49,989 bases of DNA, taken from assembly GCF_000336615.1 (NCBI RefSeq), contig NZ_AOLW01000015.1, positions 224 through 50,212 on the forward strand, in the 5' to 3' direction. Of the stretch, positions 42,578 to 49,989 are shown piece after piece. The stretch is from Haloarcula amylolytica JCM 13557. GTDB taxonomy: Archaea; Halobacteriota; Halobacteria; Halobacteriales; Haloarculaceae. Under the pieces are notes generated by a model. It was not told the origin of the DNA, searched no databases, and saw nothing but the letters and a program-made list of their open reading frames with translations. The stretch's first letter is position 1; each line of letters starts with the position of its first letter. Both the position numbers and the translations under genes were made by a program.

Positions 42578-43171
42578 ATGGGACACGACCATGACGAGGC
42601 AGCCAGCGAGGCGGGCCACGAACACGGAGAGCACGGCCATGACAGTGACCACGACCACAGTCATGGGGAGCACGACTACGACGATCATCACGCCCACGAC
42701 GCCGAAGGGGTTGAAATAGGGGTCCTCACGGTCTCGACCTCGCGAACGCTGGACGACGACCCGGCGGGCGATATCATCGCCGCGGCCTGTGAAGACGCGG
42801 GCCACGAAATCGTCGAGCGCCGCCTCGTCGCGGACGAGATGGACGCTATCGAGGACGCCGTCGCCGACCTGCTGGATGACGGCGTCGACGTCGTCCTGAC
42901 GACCGGCGGGACCGGACTCACGCCCGACGACGTGACCGTGGACGCCATCGAACCGCTGTTCGACCGGCCGATTCCCGGCTTCGGCGAGCTGTTCCGCTGG
43001 CTCTCCTACGAGGAAGTCGGGCCGATGGCGATGGCCTCGCGGGCAACCGCCGGCGTTGTCGACGACCGACTGGTGTTCTGTCTGCCCGGGAGCGAGAACG
43101 CCGCTCGGACGGGCGCGGAGAAACTCGTCGCGCCAGCGGTGGGCCACCTACTCGGCCTCGTCCGTCGGTAA
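42578..43171 (+). CDS. moaB: MoaB/MogA-type molybdopterin adenylyltransferase with His-rich N-terminus
   Basis: A 197-residue protein. Residues 1-43 hold 13 His between Asp, Glu and Gly ([20 protein letters not shown] and on to HHAHD), a likely metal-binding tail. The rest is a MoaB/MogA domain with the molybdopterin loop [11 protein letters not shown]. It adenylylates molybdopterin before Mo or W insertion. A gtatattt box at 42547-42554 is 24-31 bases before the ATG, so the mRNA is leaderless. It is followed at 44 bases by moaC. The His tail may store or deliver metal (inference). Confidence 0.88.
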   Translation: MGHDHDEAASEAGHEHGEHGHDSDHDHSHGEHDYDDHHAHDAEGVEIGVLTVSTSRTLDDDPAGDIIAAACEDAGHEIVERRLVADEMDAIEDAVADLLDDGVDVVLTTGGTGLTPDDVTVDAIEPLFDRPIPGFGELFRWLSYEEVGPMAMASRATAGVVDDRLVFCLPGSENAARTGAEKLVAPAVGHLLGLVRR

Positions 43172-43215
43172 CGCGGACCCGCACGGTTTTGGGCCGGCGT
43201 CGGCTACAGGGACGC

Positions 43216-43689
43216 ATGCCCGAGGAGTTCACGCACGTCGACGAGGAGGGGGACGCACAGATGGTCGATGTCGGTGGCAAGGCCGAGAGCCAGCGCCGCG
43301 CGGTCGCGCGCGGACAGATTCGACTCACTGAGTCCACACTCGCCGCCATCGACGCCGACGAGGTGGAGAAAGGCGACGTGCTGACGACGGCCCGCATCGG
43401 CGCGATTCAGGCGGTCAAACACACCTGGGAGACAGTGCCGATGTGCCACCAGATTCCCATCACGAACGTCGAAGTCGAGTTCACCGTCGGCGACGAGGCC
43501 GTCGAAATCATGGTCGCCGTCGAGACGGTCGGCAAGACCGGCTGCGAGATGGAGGCGCTGGAGGGCGTGACGACCGGCCTCAACGTCGTCTGGGACATGG
43601 TGAAGGCAAACGAGAAAGACGAGGACGGCGAGTACCCCGCGACGGCCATCGAAGACATCCGCGTGGTCGAGAAGACCGTCGACCGGTGA
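43216..43689 (+). CDS. moaC: Cyclic pyranopterin monophosphate synthase MoaC
   Basis: A 157-residue enzyme that, after MoaA, forms cyclic pyranopterin monophosphate in molybdenum cofactor synthesis. Signatures: MVDVGGKAESQRRAVARG, GDVLTTARIGAIQAVKHTWETVPMCHQIP, and KTGCEMEALEGVTTGLNVVWDMVK with the catalytic Lys region. The ATG at 43216 gives MPEEFTHVDEEGDAQMVDVG, the usual N-terminus; an upstream in-frame GTG is unlikely. It lies between moaB and the mobB-moaE fusion. Confidence 0.95.
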   Translation: MPEEFTHVDEEGDAQMVDVGGKAESQRRAVARGQIRLTESTLAAIDADEVEKGDVLTTARIGAIQAVKHTWETVPMCHQIPITNVEVEFTVGDEAVEIMVAVETVGKTGCEMEALEGVTTGLNVVWDMVKANEKDEDGEYPATAIEDIRVVEKTVDR

Positions 43690-43762
43690 AGAGCAGCTAC
43701 CGGCGGCACCTTCGCCGCTCCTATGAAAAAGGTCTATCTACGTCGCCCTGTTACCGGTGTGC

Positions 43763-44590
43763 ATGCAAGTCCTCGGTATCGTCGGCCATTCCGAGTCGGG
43801 GAAGACCACGCTGGTCGAGCGGCTGACCCAGCGGCTCTCCGGGTCCGGACGTGTCGCGACGGTCAAACACTGCACGCACCCCCCGGACGTCGACACGGAC
43901 GGGAAAGACACGGCTCGCCACCGCGACGCCGGCGCGGCCGAGACGGTCGCGCTTACCGACGACGGCGAGTGGTACGCGACGGGCGAATCCCGAACGCTCG
44001 ATGAGACGCTGGACGCGCTCGCGCCCGATTACGACTACGCACTTGTCGAGGGATATTCGGACGCGAGCATCCCGAAGGTCGTTCTGGCCGACCGCGAGGT
44101 CGCCGACCCCGTCGTGCATCGCGCACCCCACGGCGCGGACGCCGATCTCGACGACATCGTCGCGGCGATGGAGGAACGGGACCCCTACATCACGCTGGAG
44201 ACGCTCGTGGCGGACGTAAAGCGGGACCCGGACGAGGTCTACTCCGGCGCGATTGCGACCTTCACCGGGCGCGTCCGCGCACGGGAGGGACCGGAGGACC
44301 AGCCGACGGAGCTTCTGGAGTTCGAGCGCTATGACGAGGTCGCTGCCGAGAAAATGGTCGCGCTCCGGCGGGACCTCGAAGCGCGGGACGGCGTCCACGC
44401 GGTTCGCCTGCACCACAAGACCGGGGTAGTCGACGCTGGCGAGGACATCGTCTTCGTCGTCATCCTGGCCGGCCACCGGGGCGAGGCGTTCCGTGCTGTC
44501 GAAGACGGCATCAACCGTCTCAAGGAGGAGGTGCCGCTGTTCAAGAAAGAAGTCACCGTCGACGAGGAGTTCTGGGCACACGAGCGGTGA
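43763..44590 (+). CDS. moaE: MobB-MoaE fusion protein
   Basis: A 275-residue fusion. The N-terminal part (1-125) is MobB-like, with the Walker A GHSESGKTTL (8-17), VKHCTHPP and DYALVEGYSDASIPKVV; MobB helps to attach GMP to molybdopterin. The C-terminal part (about 140-275) is MoaE, the large subunit of molybdopterin synthase, with YSGAIATFTGRVR, the active-site RLHHKTG and PLFKKEVT. It should pair with a MoaD thiocarboxylate protein, not seen in this window. The start is the ATG at 43763, two codons inside a GTG alternative. It is convergent with the ABC permease gene. Confidence 0.92.
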   Translation: MQVLGIVGHSESGKTTLVERLTQRLSGSGRVATVKHCTHPPDVDTDGKDTARHRDAGAAETVALTDDGEWYATGESRTLDETLDALAPDYDYALVEGYSDASIPKVVLADREVADPVVHRAPHGADADLDDIVAAMEERDPYITLETLVADVKRDPDEVYSGAIATFTGRVRAREGPEDQPTELLEFERYDEVAAEKMVALRRDLEARDGVHAVRLHHKTGVVDAGEDIVFVVILAGHRGEAFRAVEDGINRLKEEVPLFKKEVTVDEEFWAHER

Positions 44591-44621
44591 GTCGGCGGCG
44601 CTGTTTTCACGATACCGACTG

Positions 44622-45422
44622 CTACCGCCACGGCGTCGCCCGCAGGGCGTGGACTATCAGCAGCGTCCCGAGCGCGACGCTCAGCAGGACCACTGCCACG
44701 GGAAGCGCCGCGTCCAGTCCGTCCGAAATGAACGAGGCCCAGATCTGGACCGGCAGCGTCCGCGGGTAGTACGCCAGCATCATCGTCGCGCCGAACTCGC
44801 CCATCGCGCGGGCGAAGGTCAGCACGAGACCGGCGAGCAGGCCGGGCTTTGCGAGCGGCACCGTCACCGAGCGCATCGTCCCGACCCAGTCGCGCCCGAG
44901 CGACCGCGACGCCTCTTCGAGGTGGTCGTCGATGCCGTCGAAGGCGGCCTTGGCGGTGACGACGAAGAACGGCGACGCGACGAACGTCTGGGCGGCGACG
45001 ACCCCCAGCAGCGACCGCGTCAGCGCCAGGTCTGTGAGGCCGCCGAGTCCGTTCGGGCCGACGACGGTCAACAGCAACATCCCGCTGACGATCGGTGGGA
45101 GGACGAGCGGCAGGACGACGACCCCCATCGCGGCGGTCGCCAGCGCGCCGGTGTTCTTCGAGAGCCAGTAGGCCAGCGGCAGGCCGAACACGACGGCGAT
45201 GGTGGTACTGCCGAGCGCGGCGACGAGGGAGGTAATCGCGGCGTTGATGACGTACGTTTCAGTCAGACTTGTCAGCAGTGCTGCCGGGGAGTACGTGAGC
45301 ACGAGCACCAGCACCGGCACGACGAAATACAGGAGCAGCACCGCTCCCAGGACGGGCACGAGTTCGCGCACGCCGACCGTGTGGCCGGCCCTGGTCTCAC
45401 CGCGTGACAGTACTCGGGACAT
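44622..45422 (-). CDS. Molybdate/tungstate-type ABC permease
   Basis: A 266-residue permease with six predicted helices and the cytoplasmic EAA loop in DDHLEEASRSLGRDWVGTM...VPLAKPGLLAG, where the ATPase docks. It is of the ModB/WtpB/TupB type (LALTRSLLGVVAAQTFVASPFFV). It probably imports molybdate or tungstate for the cofactor of NarG and DmsA. The start overlaps the end of the binding-protein gene by 26 bases. No ABC ATPase gene follows; the next gene is on the other strand. Confidence 0.88.
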   Translation of the reverse strand: MSRVLSRGETRAGHTVGVRELVPVLGAVLLLYFVVPVLVLVLTYSPAALLTSLTETYVINAAITSLVAALGSTTIAVVFGLPLAYWLSKNTGALATAAMGVVVLPLVLPPIVSGMLLLTVVGPNGLGGLTDLALTRSLLGVVAAQTFVASPFFVVTAKAAFDGIDDHLEEASRSLGRDWVGTMRSVTVPLAKPGLLAGLVLTFARAMGEFGATMMLAYYPRTLPVQIWASFISDGLDAALPVAVVLLSVALGTLLIVHALRATPWR

Positions 45423-46278
45423 CTCCCACTAGTCGAGGATACGCCTGACGGACGGTAAATCCGTGTGGTGTGAGCCAGTCGCCGGACAGGACTGTCTCAA
45501 AGGCTGTACGCGTCGCTTCTTGTTCGTCACGGCGGACGGCTCCGTACTCGATTGGGTTGCCGGCGACTGCCGTGCCGTTTGGCAGTTCGTAGCTGGTGGT
45601 CCGATACTGCTCGGCGTGCGCGGGGTCGCCAAGGTGTATTTCGGCTGGGAACTCCCGGAACGGGTAGTCCCGCTCCATTGCCATGCTCCGGTAGACGAAC
45701 GCGGCGTTGACAGCTCCCGTCTCGAACTGCGCGAGCAGTTGCGTCTCCGGATAGGTCTGGTCCGGCGAGAGAACCGCCTCAGCTAGGCCGGGTTCGTCGT
45801 AGTAGTCGGCTGCGAGGGCCAGCACGAACAGCGTCCGGTAGCCAAGCGGGTCGAGCGTCGGGTCGGTGCGGCCCAGTGAGACACTGTCCCCCCGGAGCGG
45901 GACGTACCACGGGTCCGCCTCCGCGACGCGCGTCCCGCCGCCCGTCTGAGGGTTGTACGCCAACACCATCTCGTTGCTGGCGACCACGGCGTGCCAGGCG
46001 GTGTTCATGACCCGGTCGAACAGGGTCGGATCCGCCAGCGCGACGATAGCCGGGTCGCGCTTCCCGCCGGCGACCAGACGCGCGGCCTGAACAGAGCCGC
46101 GGGCTTCGACAGCGACCTCCACGTCTGTTTGGGTTTGTAGCGTCTCACTGGCCGCCTTTTGTAAACTCCCTGCGACCAGCACGTCCACCCGCTCCCGACC
46201 GAACGCCCCACAGCCTGCCGTCGCAGCGATACCACTCCCCAGCGCCGTGAGTACTGCGCGGCGGGTCCGGCGGGCCAT
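45397..46278 (-). CDS. Tungstate/molybdate-type ABC substrate-binding lipoprotein
   Basis: A 293-residue binding protein of the ModA/WtpA/TupA type. The N-terminus carries a Tat-like RRTRRAVL and a lipobox ending at C23 (IAATAGCGAFG), so it is a lipid-anchored, Tat-exported protein. VLVAGSLQKAASETLQTQTDVEV and EARGSVQAARLVAGGKRDPAIVALAD are the anion-binding loops of this class. Specificity (Mo, W or sulfate) cannot be decided by eye; the neighbouring cofactor genes favour Mo or W. Its 3' end overlaps the permease gene. Confidence 0.88.
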   Translation of the reverse strand: MARRTRRAVLTALGSGIAATAGCGAFGRERVDVLVAGSLQKAASETLQTQTDVEVAVEARGSVQAARLVAGGKRDPAIVALADPTLFDRVMNTAWHAVVASNEMVLAYNPQTGGGTRVAEADPWYVPLRGDSVSLGRTDPTLDPLGYRTLFVLALAADYYDEPGLAEAVLSPDQTYPETQLLAQFETGAVNAAFVYRSMAMERDYPFREFPAEIHLGDPAHAEQYRTTSYELPNGTAVAGNPIEYGAVRRDEQEATRTAFETVLSGDWLTPHGFTVRQAYPRLVGDVPSTVTR

Positions 46279-46365
46279 TGTTCGTCTATTTCCTGTTCGC
46301 GTACATCGGTGTTGGGGTCGGTCCCAGTATTGACAGGGTCTCTTTACCGCGACCGATCACCGCAG

Positions 46366-46373
46366 TTTTATAA
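46366..46373 (+). promoter_or_regulatory. TATA box of thiC
   Basis: The sequence ttttataa is centred 27 bases before the ATG of thiC at 46397, the ideal spacing for transcription to start at the start codon. Thus there is no 5' leader in which a TPP riboswitch could lie, unlike bacterial thiC. A second box-like gtataacc at 46381 is too close. Confidence 0.7.
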
Positions 46374-46396
46374 CCAAGTAGTATAACCTAGTGATT

Positions 46397-47839
46397 ATGA
46401 CGCAGCTAGCAGCGGCCCGGAACGGGACCGTCACCGAGGCGATGGCGCGAGTCGCAGAGCGCGAAGGTGTCGAACCGGAGTTCGTCCGCCAGCAAGTCGC
46501 CGATGGCCAGGCGGTGATTCCCGCAAATGTCGGTCACGACTCACTGGACCCGATGATTATCGGCCGGGAGTTTGCGACGAAGGTCAACGCAAACATCGGC
46601 AACAGCGAGGAGACGAGCGATATCGAGGGCGAACTGGAGAAGCTCCACACCGCTGTCCACTACGGCGCGGACACGGTGATGGACCTCTCGACTGGGAGTA
46701 ACCTCGACGCAATACGGTCGGCCAACGTCGAGCATTCGCCGGTCCCCATCGGCACGGTCCCCATCTACGAGGCGGTCAAGCGCGCCAGCGACCCGAGCGA
46801 GATCACCCACGAACTGCTGCTTGACGTTATCGAGAAGCAGGCGAAGCAGGGCGTCGACTACATGACCATCCACGCCGGCGTCCGGATGGAACACCTGCCG
46901 CTGACCGACGGCCGGAAAACGGGTATCGTCTCCCGCGGCGGCTCTATCCTCGCCCAGTGGATCGAGGAGAACGGCATGGAGAACCCGCTGTACACGAAAT
47001 TCGAGGCCATCTGCGAGATATTCCGCGAGTACGACGTGACCTTCAGCCTCGGCGACGGCCTCCGGCCGGGCTGTCTCGCCGACGCCGGCGACGACGCGCA
47101 GTTCGCCGAACTTGACACGCTCGGGGAACTCACGCGGACCGCCTGGGAACACGACGTGCAGGTGATGGTCGAAGGGCCGGGCCACGTCCCGATGGATCAG
47201 GTCGCCGGGCAGGTCGAACGTCAGCAAGAGGTCTGTGACGGCGCGCCCTTCTACGTCCTCGGCCCGCTCGTGACCGACGTTGCGCCGGGCTACGACCACA
47301 TCACGAGCGCCATCGGCGCGACGGAGGCGGGCCGTGCTGGTGCGGCGATGCTCTGCTACGTCACTCCCAAAGAGCATCTCGGTCTCCCGGAGAAGTCCGA
47401 CGTGCGGGACGGGCTTGCGGCCTATCGCATCGCCGCTCACGCCGCCGACGTGGCAAACGGCCGCGAGGGGGCGCGGGACTGGGACGACGCGCTCTCGGAA
47501 GCCCGGTACGCCTTCGACTGGCGCGAGCAGTTCGACCTGGCGCTAGATCCCGACCGCGCCCGCGAGTACCACGACCAGACGCTCCCCGGTGACAACTACA
47601 AAGAGGCGCGCTTTTGCTCGATGTGCGGCGTGGAGTTCTGTTCGATGCGGATCGACCAGGACGCACGGGAAGACGGTGAGATGGAGACGATCGAGGCTGA
47701 CGTTGACGACCGGACTGCCCTCGAAGAGTCGTCAGCGGCGGAGGTAAACCAGCCGCCCGTCGGTACTCACGACGAGGCCGATATCCCCGGCCCTGACGCC
47801 GATATGCCCGCTGATACAGAGGGGCGTGCCGACGATTAG
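46397..47839 (+). CDS. thiC: Phosphomethylpyrimidine synthase ThiC
   Basis: A 480-residue radical SAM-type enzyme that turns aminoimidazole ribotide into the pyrimidine part of thiamine. Signatures: [57 protein letters not shown] and the C-terminal cluster motif CSMCGVEFC (Cx2Cx4C). After it comes a haloarchaeal acidic tail of about 55 residues. I chose the ATG at 46397 ([10 protein letters not shown]) over the GTG two codons earlier, as it fits the TATA box. Together with thiI at the left of the window it shows thiamine synthesis, though the two are unlinked. Confidence 0.97.
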   Translation: MTQLAAARNGTVTEAMARVAEREGVEPEFVRQQVADGQAVIPANVGHDSLDPMIIGREFATKVNANIGNSEETSDIEGELEKLHTAVHYGADTVMDLSTGSNLDAIRSANVEHSPVPIGTVPIYEAVKRASDPSEITHELLLDVIEKQAKQGVDYMTIHAGVRMEHLPLTDGRKTGIVSRGGSILAQWIEENGMENPLYTKFEAICEIFREYDVTFSLGDGLRPGCLADAGDDAQFAELDTLGELTRTAWEHDVQVMVEGPGHVPMDQVAGQVERQQEVCDGAPFYVLGPLVTDVAPGYDHITSAIGATEAGRAGAAMLCYVTPKEHLGLPEKSDVRDGLAAYRIAAHAADVANGREGARDWDDALSEARYAFDWREQFDLALDPDRAREYHDQTLPGDNYKEARFCSMCGVEFCSMRIDQDAREDGEMETIEADVDDRTALEESSAAEVNQPPVGTHDEADIPGPDADMPADTEGRADD

Positions 47840-47853
47840 CACGGCGATAGTTC

Positions 47854-47859
47854 TTTATA
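47854..47859 (+). promoter_or_regulatory. TATA box of the 22-residue peptide gene
   Basis: The sequence tttata (in cgatagttctttataatcgg) is centred about 27 bases before the ATG at 47883, the same spacing as in thiC. It lies just after the thiC stop codon, so the peptide gene would have its own leaderless transcript. Confidence 0.6.
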
Positions 47860-47882
47860 ATCGGTGTTCGTTTATTGAAACG

Positions 47883-47951
47883 ATGCAAAAGAAAGTCATC
47901 GCCCTTGTCGCGGTCATGGCACTTGCCCTCGCGTACTACGTCAAGCGGTAA
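47883..47951 (+). CDS. Leaderless 22-residue membrane peptide
   Basis: The frame ATG to TAA codes for 22 residues: MQKKVIALVA then VMALALAYYVKR. This is a single hydrophobic helix with Lys at the start and Lys-Arg at the end, an ideal minimal transmembrane peptide with N-terminus inside or out. A TATA box at leaderless distance and no other gene in the 296-base gap between thiC and the next gene support it. Function unknown; small single-helix peptides often bind a larger membrane protein. No homologue known to me with certainty. Confidence 0.6.
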   Translation: MQKKVIALVAVMALALAYYVKR

Positions 47952-48135
47952 GGCTGCGCGAATCGACTGTATCGCCCTCTGAATCTACTGTCGGCCGCCC
48001 TGCCTACTGGTCCTCAACGGCGTCGTACGGGTGGGGTATCCCGATGGCCGGCAGTATTCTCTCGGTCTCTGCGCTGTCAGCGACAGCGCCGTCGCTTTCC
48101 GAACCCTTACCCGGCGAACGGCCGTACCAGCATGC

Positions 48136-48960
48136 ATGTACGGCGTTGTCACCCGTAACGAGGAGGAGACGGAGTGGTCCGAATTCGACCGGGCGTTCTA
48201 CGAGGTCAAGGACGTGACCGGCCGCGCTGTCGAACCGATTGCCGGCGCGGTGAACATGGTGTCCTGTTTCGGCGACAACGCGGTCGAGAGCGAGGAGGAC
48301 CTGCTCGCGTTCGACGACGAGGGGACGCCGGCAACCCGGAACCAGCCGTACTTCGACTGGACGTACGTCTGCCCGACCCACGACCGCTACCGCGAGGGCC
48401 TGCTCGACATCATCGAGGAGGCGGCGGCCGTCAACGAGGACGTTCGCCTCGACGACGTGGGCTTCCCCCGGGACGAGTACTGCCACTGTGACCGCTGCGA
48501 GCAACGTTTCGCCGACAGCGAGTTCGATGACTGGTCGGCCTGGCGCAGTAACGTCATCACGGAGTTCGTCGCCGAGGCTCGCGAGCGCGTGCCCGGTGAG
48601 ATGTACCTCACGCTGTATCCTGACCCCTATCCCGGCCACCTCGAAGCCCGCTCCGGCGTCGCCGTCGACGACATCGCCGAGTACGTCGACGAGTTCGTCG
48701 TCCCCATCTACGACATGGCGTACTCGACGACTTACTGGCTAGAGATTCTCGCAAAGGGCTGGCAGGACCGACTCACGACCCCGTTCAGCATCGAACTGTA
48801 CGCCGTCGACGTGGACGTCGACGACCTCTCGAAGGCCGTCGAGGTGGCCGAGGAGTACGCCGAGACCGTGCTGTTCGGGTACGACGCCAGCAACGCCCGC
48901 GCGACCATCCGGCGGATGAACGCCGACGCTCGCGAAGGCCAGTCGTTCGGGCCGGAGTAA
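48136..48960 (+). CDS. Putative glycosidase-like TIM-barrel protein with CxCxxC motif
   Basis: A 274-residue protein. The text YFDWTYVCPTHDRYREGLLDIIEEAAAV...VRLDDVGFPRDEYCHCDRCEQRF (with C79, C116, C118 and C121) follows the pattern of hypothetical glycoside-hydrolase-like TIM barrels, where an Asp after the strand LDDVGFPR is near the active site. Later strands, MYLTLYPDPYPGHLE, EFVVPIYDMAY and FSIELYAVDVD, fit the barrel. No signal peptide, so it is cytoplasmic. The ATG at 48136 (MYGVVTRNEE) is preceded by cccttacc at about 48105. Substrate unknown; CHCDRC could hold a zinc. Confidence 0.65.
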   Translation: MYGVVTRNEEETEWSEFDRAFYEVKDVTGRAVEPIAGAVNMVSCFGDNAVESEEDLLAFDDEGTPATRNQPYFDWTYVCPTHDRYREGLLDIIEEAAAVNEDVRLDDVGFPRDEYCHCDRCEQRFADSEFDDWSAWRSNVITEFVAEARERVPGEMYLTLYPDPYPGHLEARSGVAVDDIAEYVDEFVVPIYDMAYSTTYWLEILAKGWQDRLTTPFSIELYAVDVDVDDLSKAVEVAEEYAETVLFGYDASNARATIRRMNADAREGQSFGPE

Positions 48961-48979
48961 TGCGTTGGGTGTCGGCGGG

Positions 48980-49549
48980 TTACGCCCCGCCGCCGAACCG
49001 CTGTCCGCGCCACTGTAGAATCTCCTCGCGGTCGCGCGTATCGGCCGGCAGCTCGTCGAACCATCGCGCCTCGCTGATTTCGTGGTCCGGGTCGTCGACG
49101 GCGACGTCGGTCGTCTCCGCTCGCGCCTCGTACACCGGAAGGACGCCCCAGGCCATGTTGCCGTCACAATAGAACTCGACCCGTCCGAGCATCCCCAGTC
49201 CCTCGATGGTCGCTTCGATACCGCTTTCCTCGCCTAACTCCCGCAGTGCGGCCTCCTGAAAGGACTCGTCGGCATCGAGTTCGCCGCCGGGCAGAACCCA
49301 CATATCGACACCCTCGTGGCGGACGAGCAGGAGTTCACCAGTGGGCCGGTAGGCGAGCGTGTGCGCCCCGTACGGTGCGCCGTGGTCCCGAGCGACAGCG
49401 GCCACGTCCCGGAACCGATTCCGCGGGACGTTACGGTGGCGCGTGAACTCGACGTAGCCGCTGTACTGCTCCCGGAGCTGGTGATACGTCTGCTCGGCGG
49501 TCTGACACGCCCCGTCGGAGAGGTACCACAGGTCGTCGACGCTCGTCAT
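48980..49549 (-). CDS. Nudix hydrolase
   Basis: A 189-residue Nudix protein. The Nudix box runs from GGELDADESFQ to REL-GEES-GI, matching GX5EX7REUXEEXGU, after the strand VDMWVLPGGEL. An N-terminal helical part of about 60 residues (DDLWYLSDGACQTAEQTYHQL) precedes the fold. It probably hydrolyses a nucleoside diphosphate derivative. The ATG at 49549 (MTSVDDLWYL) is preferred to a GTG at 49573. It is convergent with the TIM-barrel gene. Confidence 0.88.
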   Translation of the reverse strand: MTSVDDLWYLSDGACQTAEQTYHQLREQYSGYVEFTRHRNVPRNRFRDVAAVARDHGAPYGAHTLAYRPTGELLLVRHEGVDMWVLPGGELDADESFQEAALRELGEESGIEATIEGLGMLGRVEFYCDGNMAWGVLPVYEARAETTDVAVDDPDHEISEARWFDELPADTRDREEILQWRGQRFGGGA

Positions 49550-49573
49550 CTGTGTCCTATCTGTGTCTGACAC

Positions 49574-49906
49574 CTCGACGAAACAACCGTCTTGACGGGG
49601 GAGAGCGGTGGACTGATCATGTCGATAGTTAGTCGAGAGAGTCCCATAACAGTTGTTGTGACGTATCGGCTGCCGTGGCGTATCTCAGGGGGTTTCGCAA
49701 CCGAATCCGTTGTGCCACTGACACCGGTGGAGAAGTTGCAGACGCGGATACACGTCTGGTCCGACTCACTCGCAGCCAAACACGGGAAGAGGCCCGAACA
49801 AGGATAGCCACGCTCCCGTGTAGCAGGAACTCATTGGCTGTTTCGACGACCTGACGGATTGTTCTACCCACTCGATCTGTACGCCTTTGCGTTCCGTGGT
49901 TAATGG
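49574..49906. other. Gene-free region at the right edge
   Basis: About 330 bases without a gene that I can support. Short frames exist on both strands (for example 49592-49807 plus and 49629-49871 minus), but their composition is not haloarchaeal-protein-like and they overlap one another. The base composition becomes more AT-rich to the right. It may be a decayed insertion or plain intergenic DNA. Confidence 0.5.
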
Positions 49907-49989
49907 TTAAGATAACATTTGAAAGTCAAGGAACTGCTCGCACCACTTCTTTGCGAAGCTGACGCGTTTCGTTATTTTCTCGAAAGTTT
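49907..49989 (-). pseudogene. End of a Lys-rich reading frame entering from the right
   Basis: On the minus strand an open frame of 26 codons runs in from the window edge to a TAA at 49907-49909. It reads EKITKRVSFAKKW, CEQFLDFQ, MLS near the end. Lys-rich, basic text and AT-rich codons differ from all other genes here, as is common for transposases or recently acquired genes. It could be a transposase fragment or the C-terminus of a complete gene outside the window; I cannot name the family. Confidence 0.3.

Overview
The window looks like chromosomal DNA of a haloarchaeon, most likely Haloarcula or a close relative. It is GC-rich, its proteins are strongly acidic, and most genes lack a Shine-Dalgarno sequence. 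Instead they have a TATA-like box about 25-28 bases before the start codon, which points to leaderless transcripts. The window opens inside a 5S rRNA that matches the haloarchaeal type almost base for base. I name the genus from memory of that 5S sequence and of the nar gene order, not from a search.

Left part (1-13.1 kb), housekeeping: end of an rRNA operon with a perfect hairpin, nikR-type regulator, cysteine synthase, an unknown acidic protein, thiI, archaeal S-adenosylmethionine synthetase, a CYTH phosphatase/cyclase-family protein, threonine/serine dehydratase, an FKBP-type prolyl isomerase with a chaperonin-like Gly-Met tail, a small membrane protein, a KaiC-like protein that has lost its P-loop next to a MinD-like ATPase, a TIM-barrel isomerase-like protein, an FG-GAP protein and pyrB-pyrI.

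13.1-20.7 kb (minus strand): a six-gene, overlapping VWA/MoxR cluster (BatA-like VWA protein, second VWA protein, membrane-anchored coiled coil, membrane protein, MoxR ATPase, DUF58 protein). It probably assembles or remodels something at the cell surface.

21.0-27.3 kb (plus strand): a DMSO/TMAO-type reductase locus: a Bat/HTH regulator, a small accessory protein, then dmsA, dmsB, an NrfD-type dmsC and the dmsD chaperone. 27.5-39.7 kb (minus strand): a TRIC/UPF0126 channel gene with a possible leader peptide, and then one long nitrate respiration operon read right to left: narA, narB (Rieske), narC (cytochrome b), a 60-residue membrane protein, narG, narH, a heme-binding subunit, narJ, a polytopic membrane protein, a HEAT protein and an Mrp/DUF2249 fusion. 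A second Bat/HTH regulator (NarO-like) is divergent from it. All neighbours in this operon overlap or nearly touch, except for one break between narH and the heme subunit, which is filled with an array of six or seven hairpins bracketed by three copies of a 19-base repeat.

40.6-46.3 kb: HD hydrolase, small unknown protein, TRAM protein, then molybdenum cofactor genes (His-rich moaB, moaC, mobB-moaE fusion) and a molybdate/tungstate-type ABC permease and binding protein without an ATPase. These supply cofactor or metal for the two molybdoenzymes. 46.4-50 kb: thiC, a 22-residue leaderless membrane peptide, a glycosidase-like TIM-barrel protein, a Nudix hydrolase, and an apparently gene-free AT-richer right edge holding the end of a Lys-rich reading frame.

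The best candidates for something undescribed are the palindrome array in the nar operon, the tiny leaderless peptide genes, and the inactive-KaiC/MinD pair.
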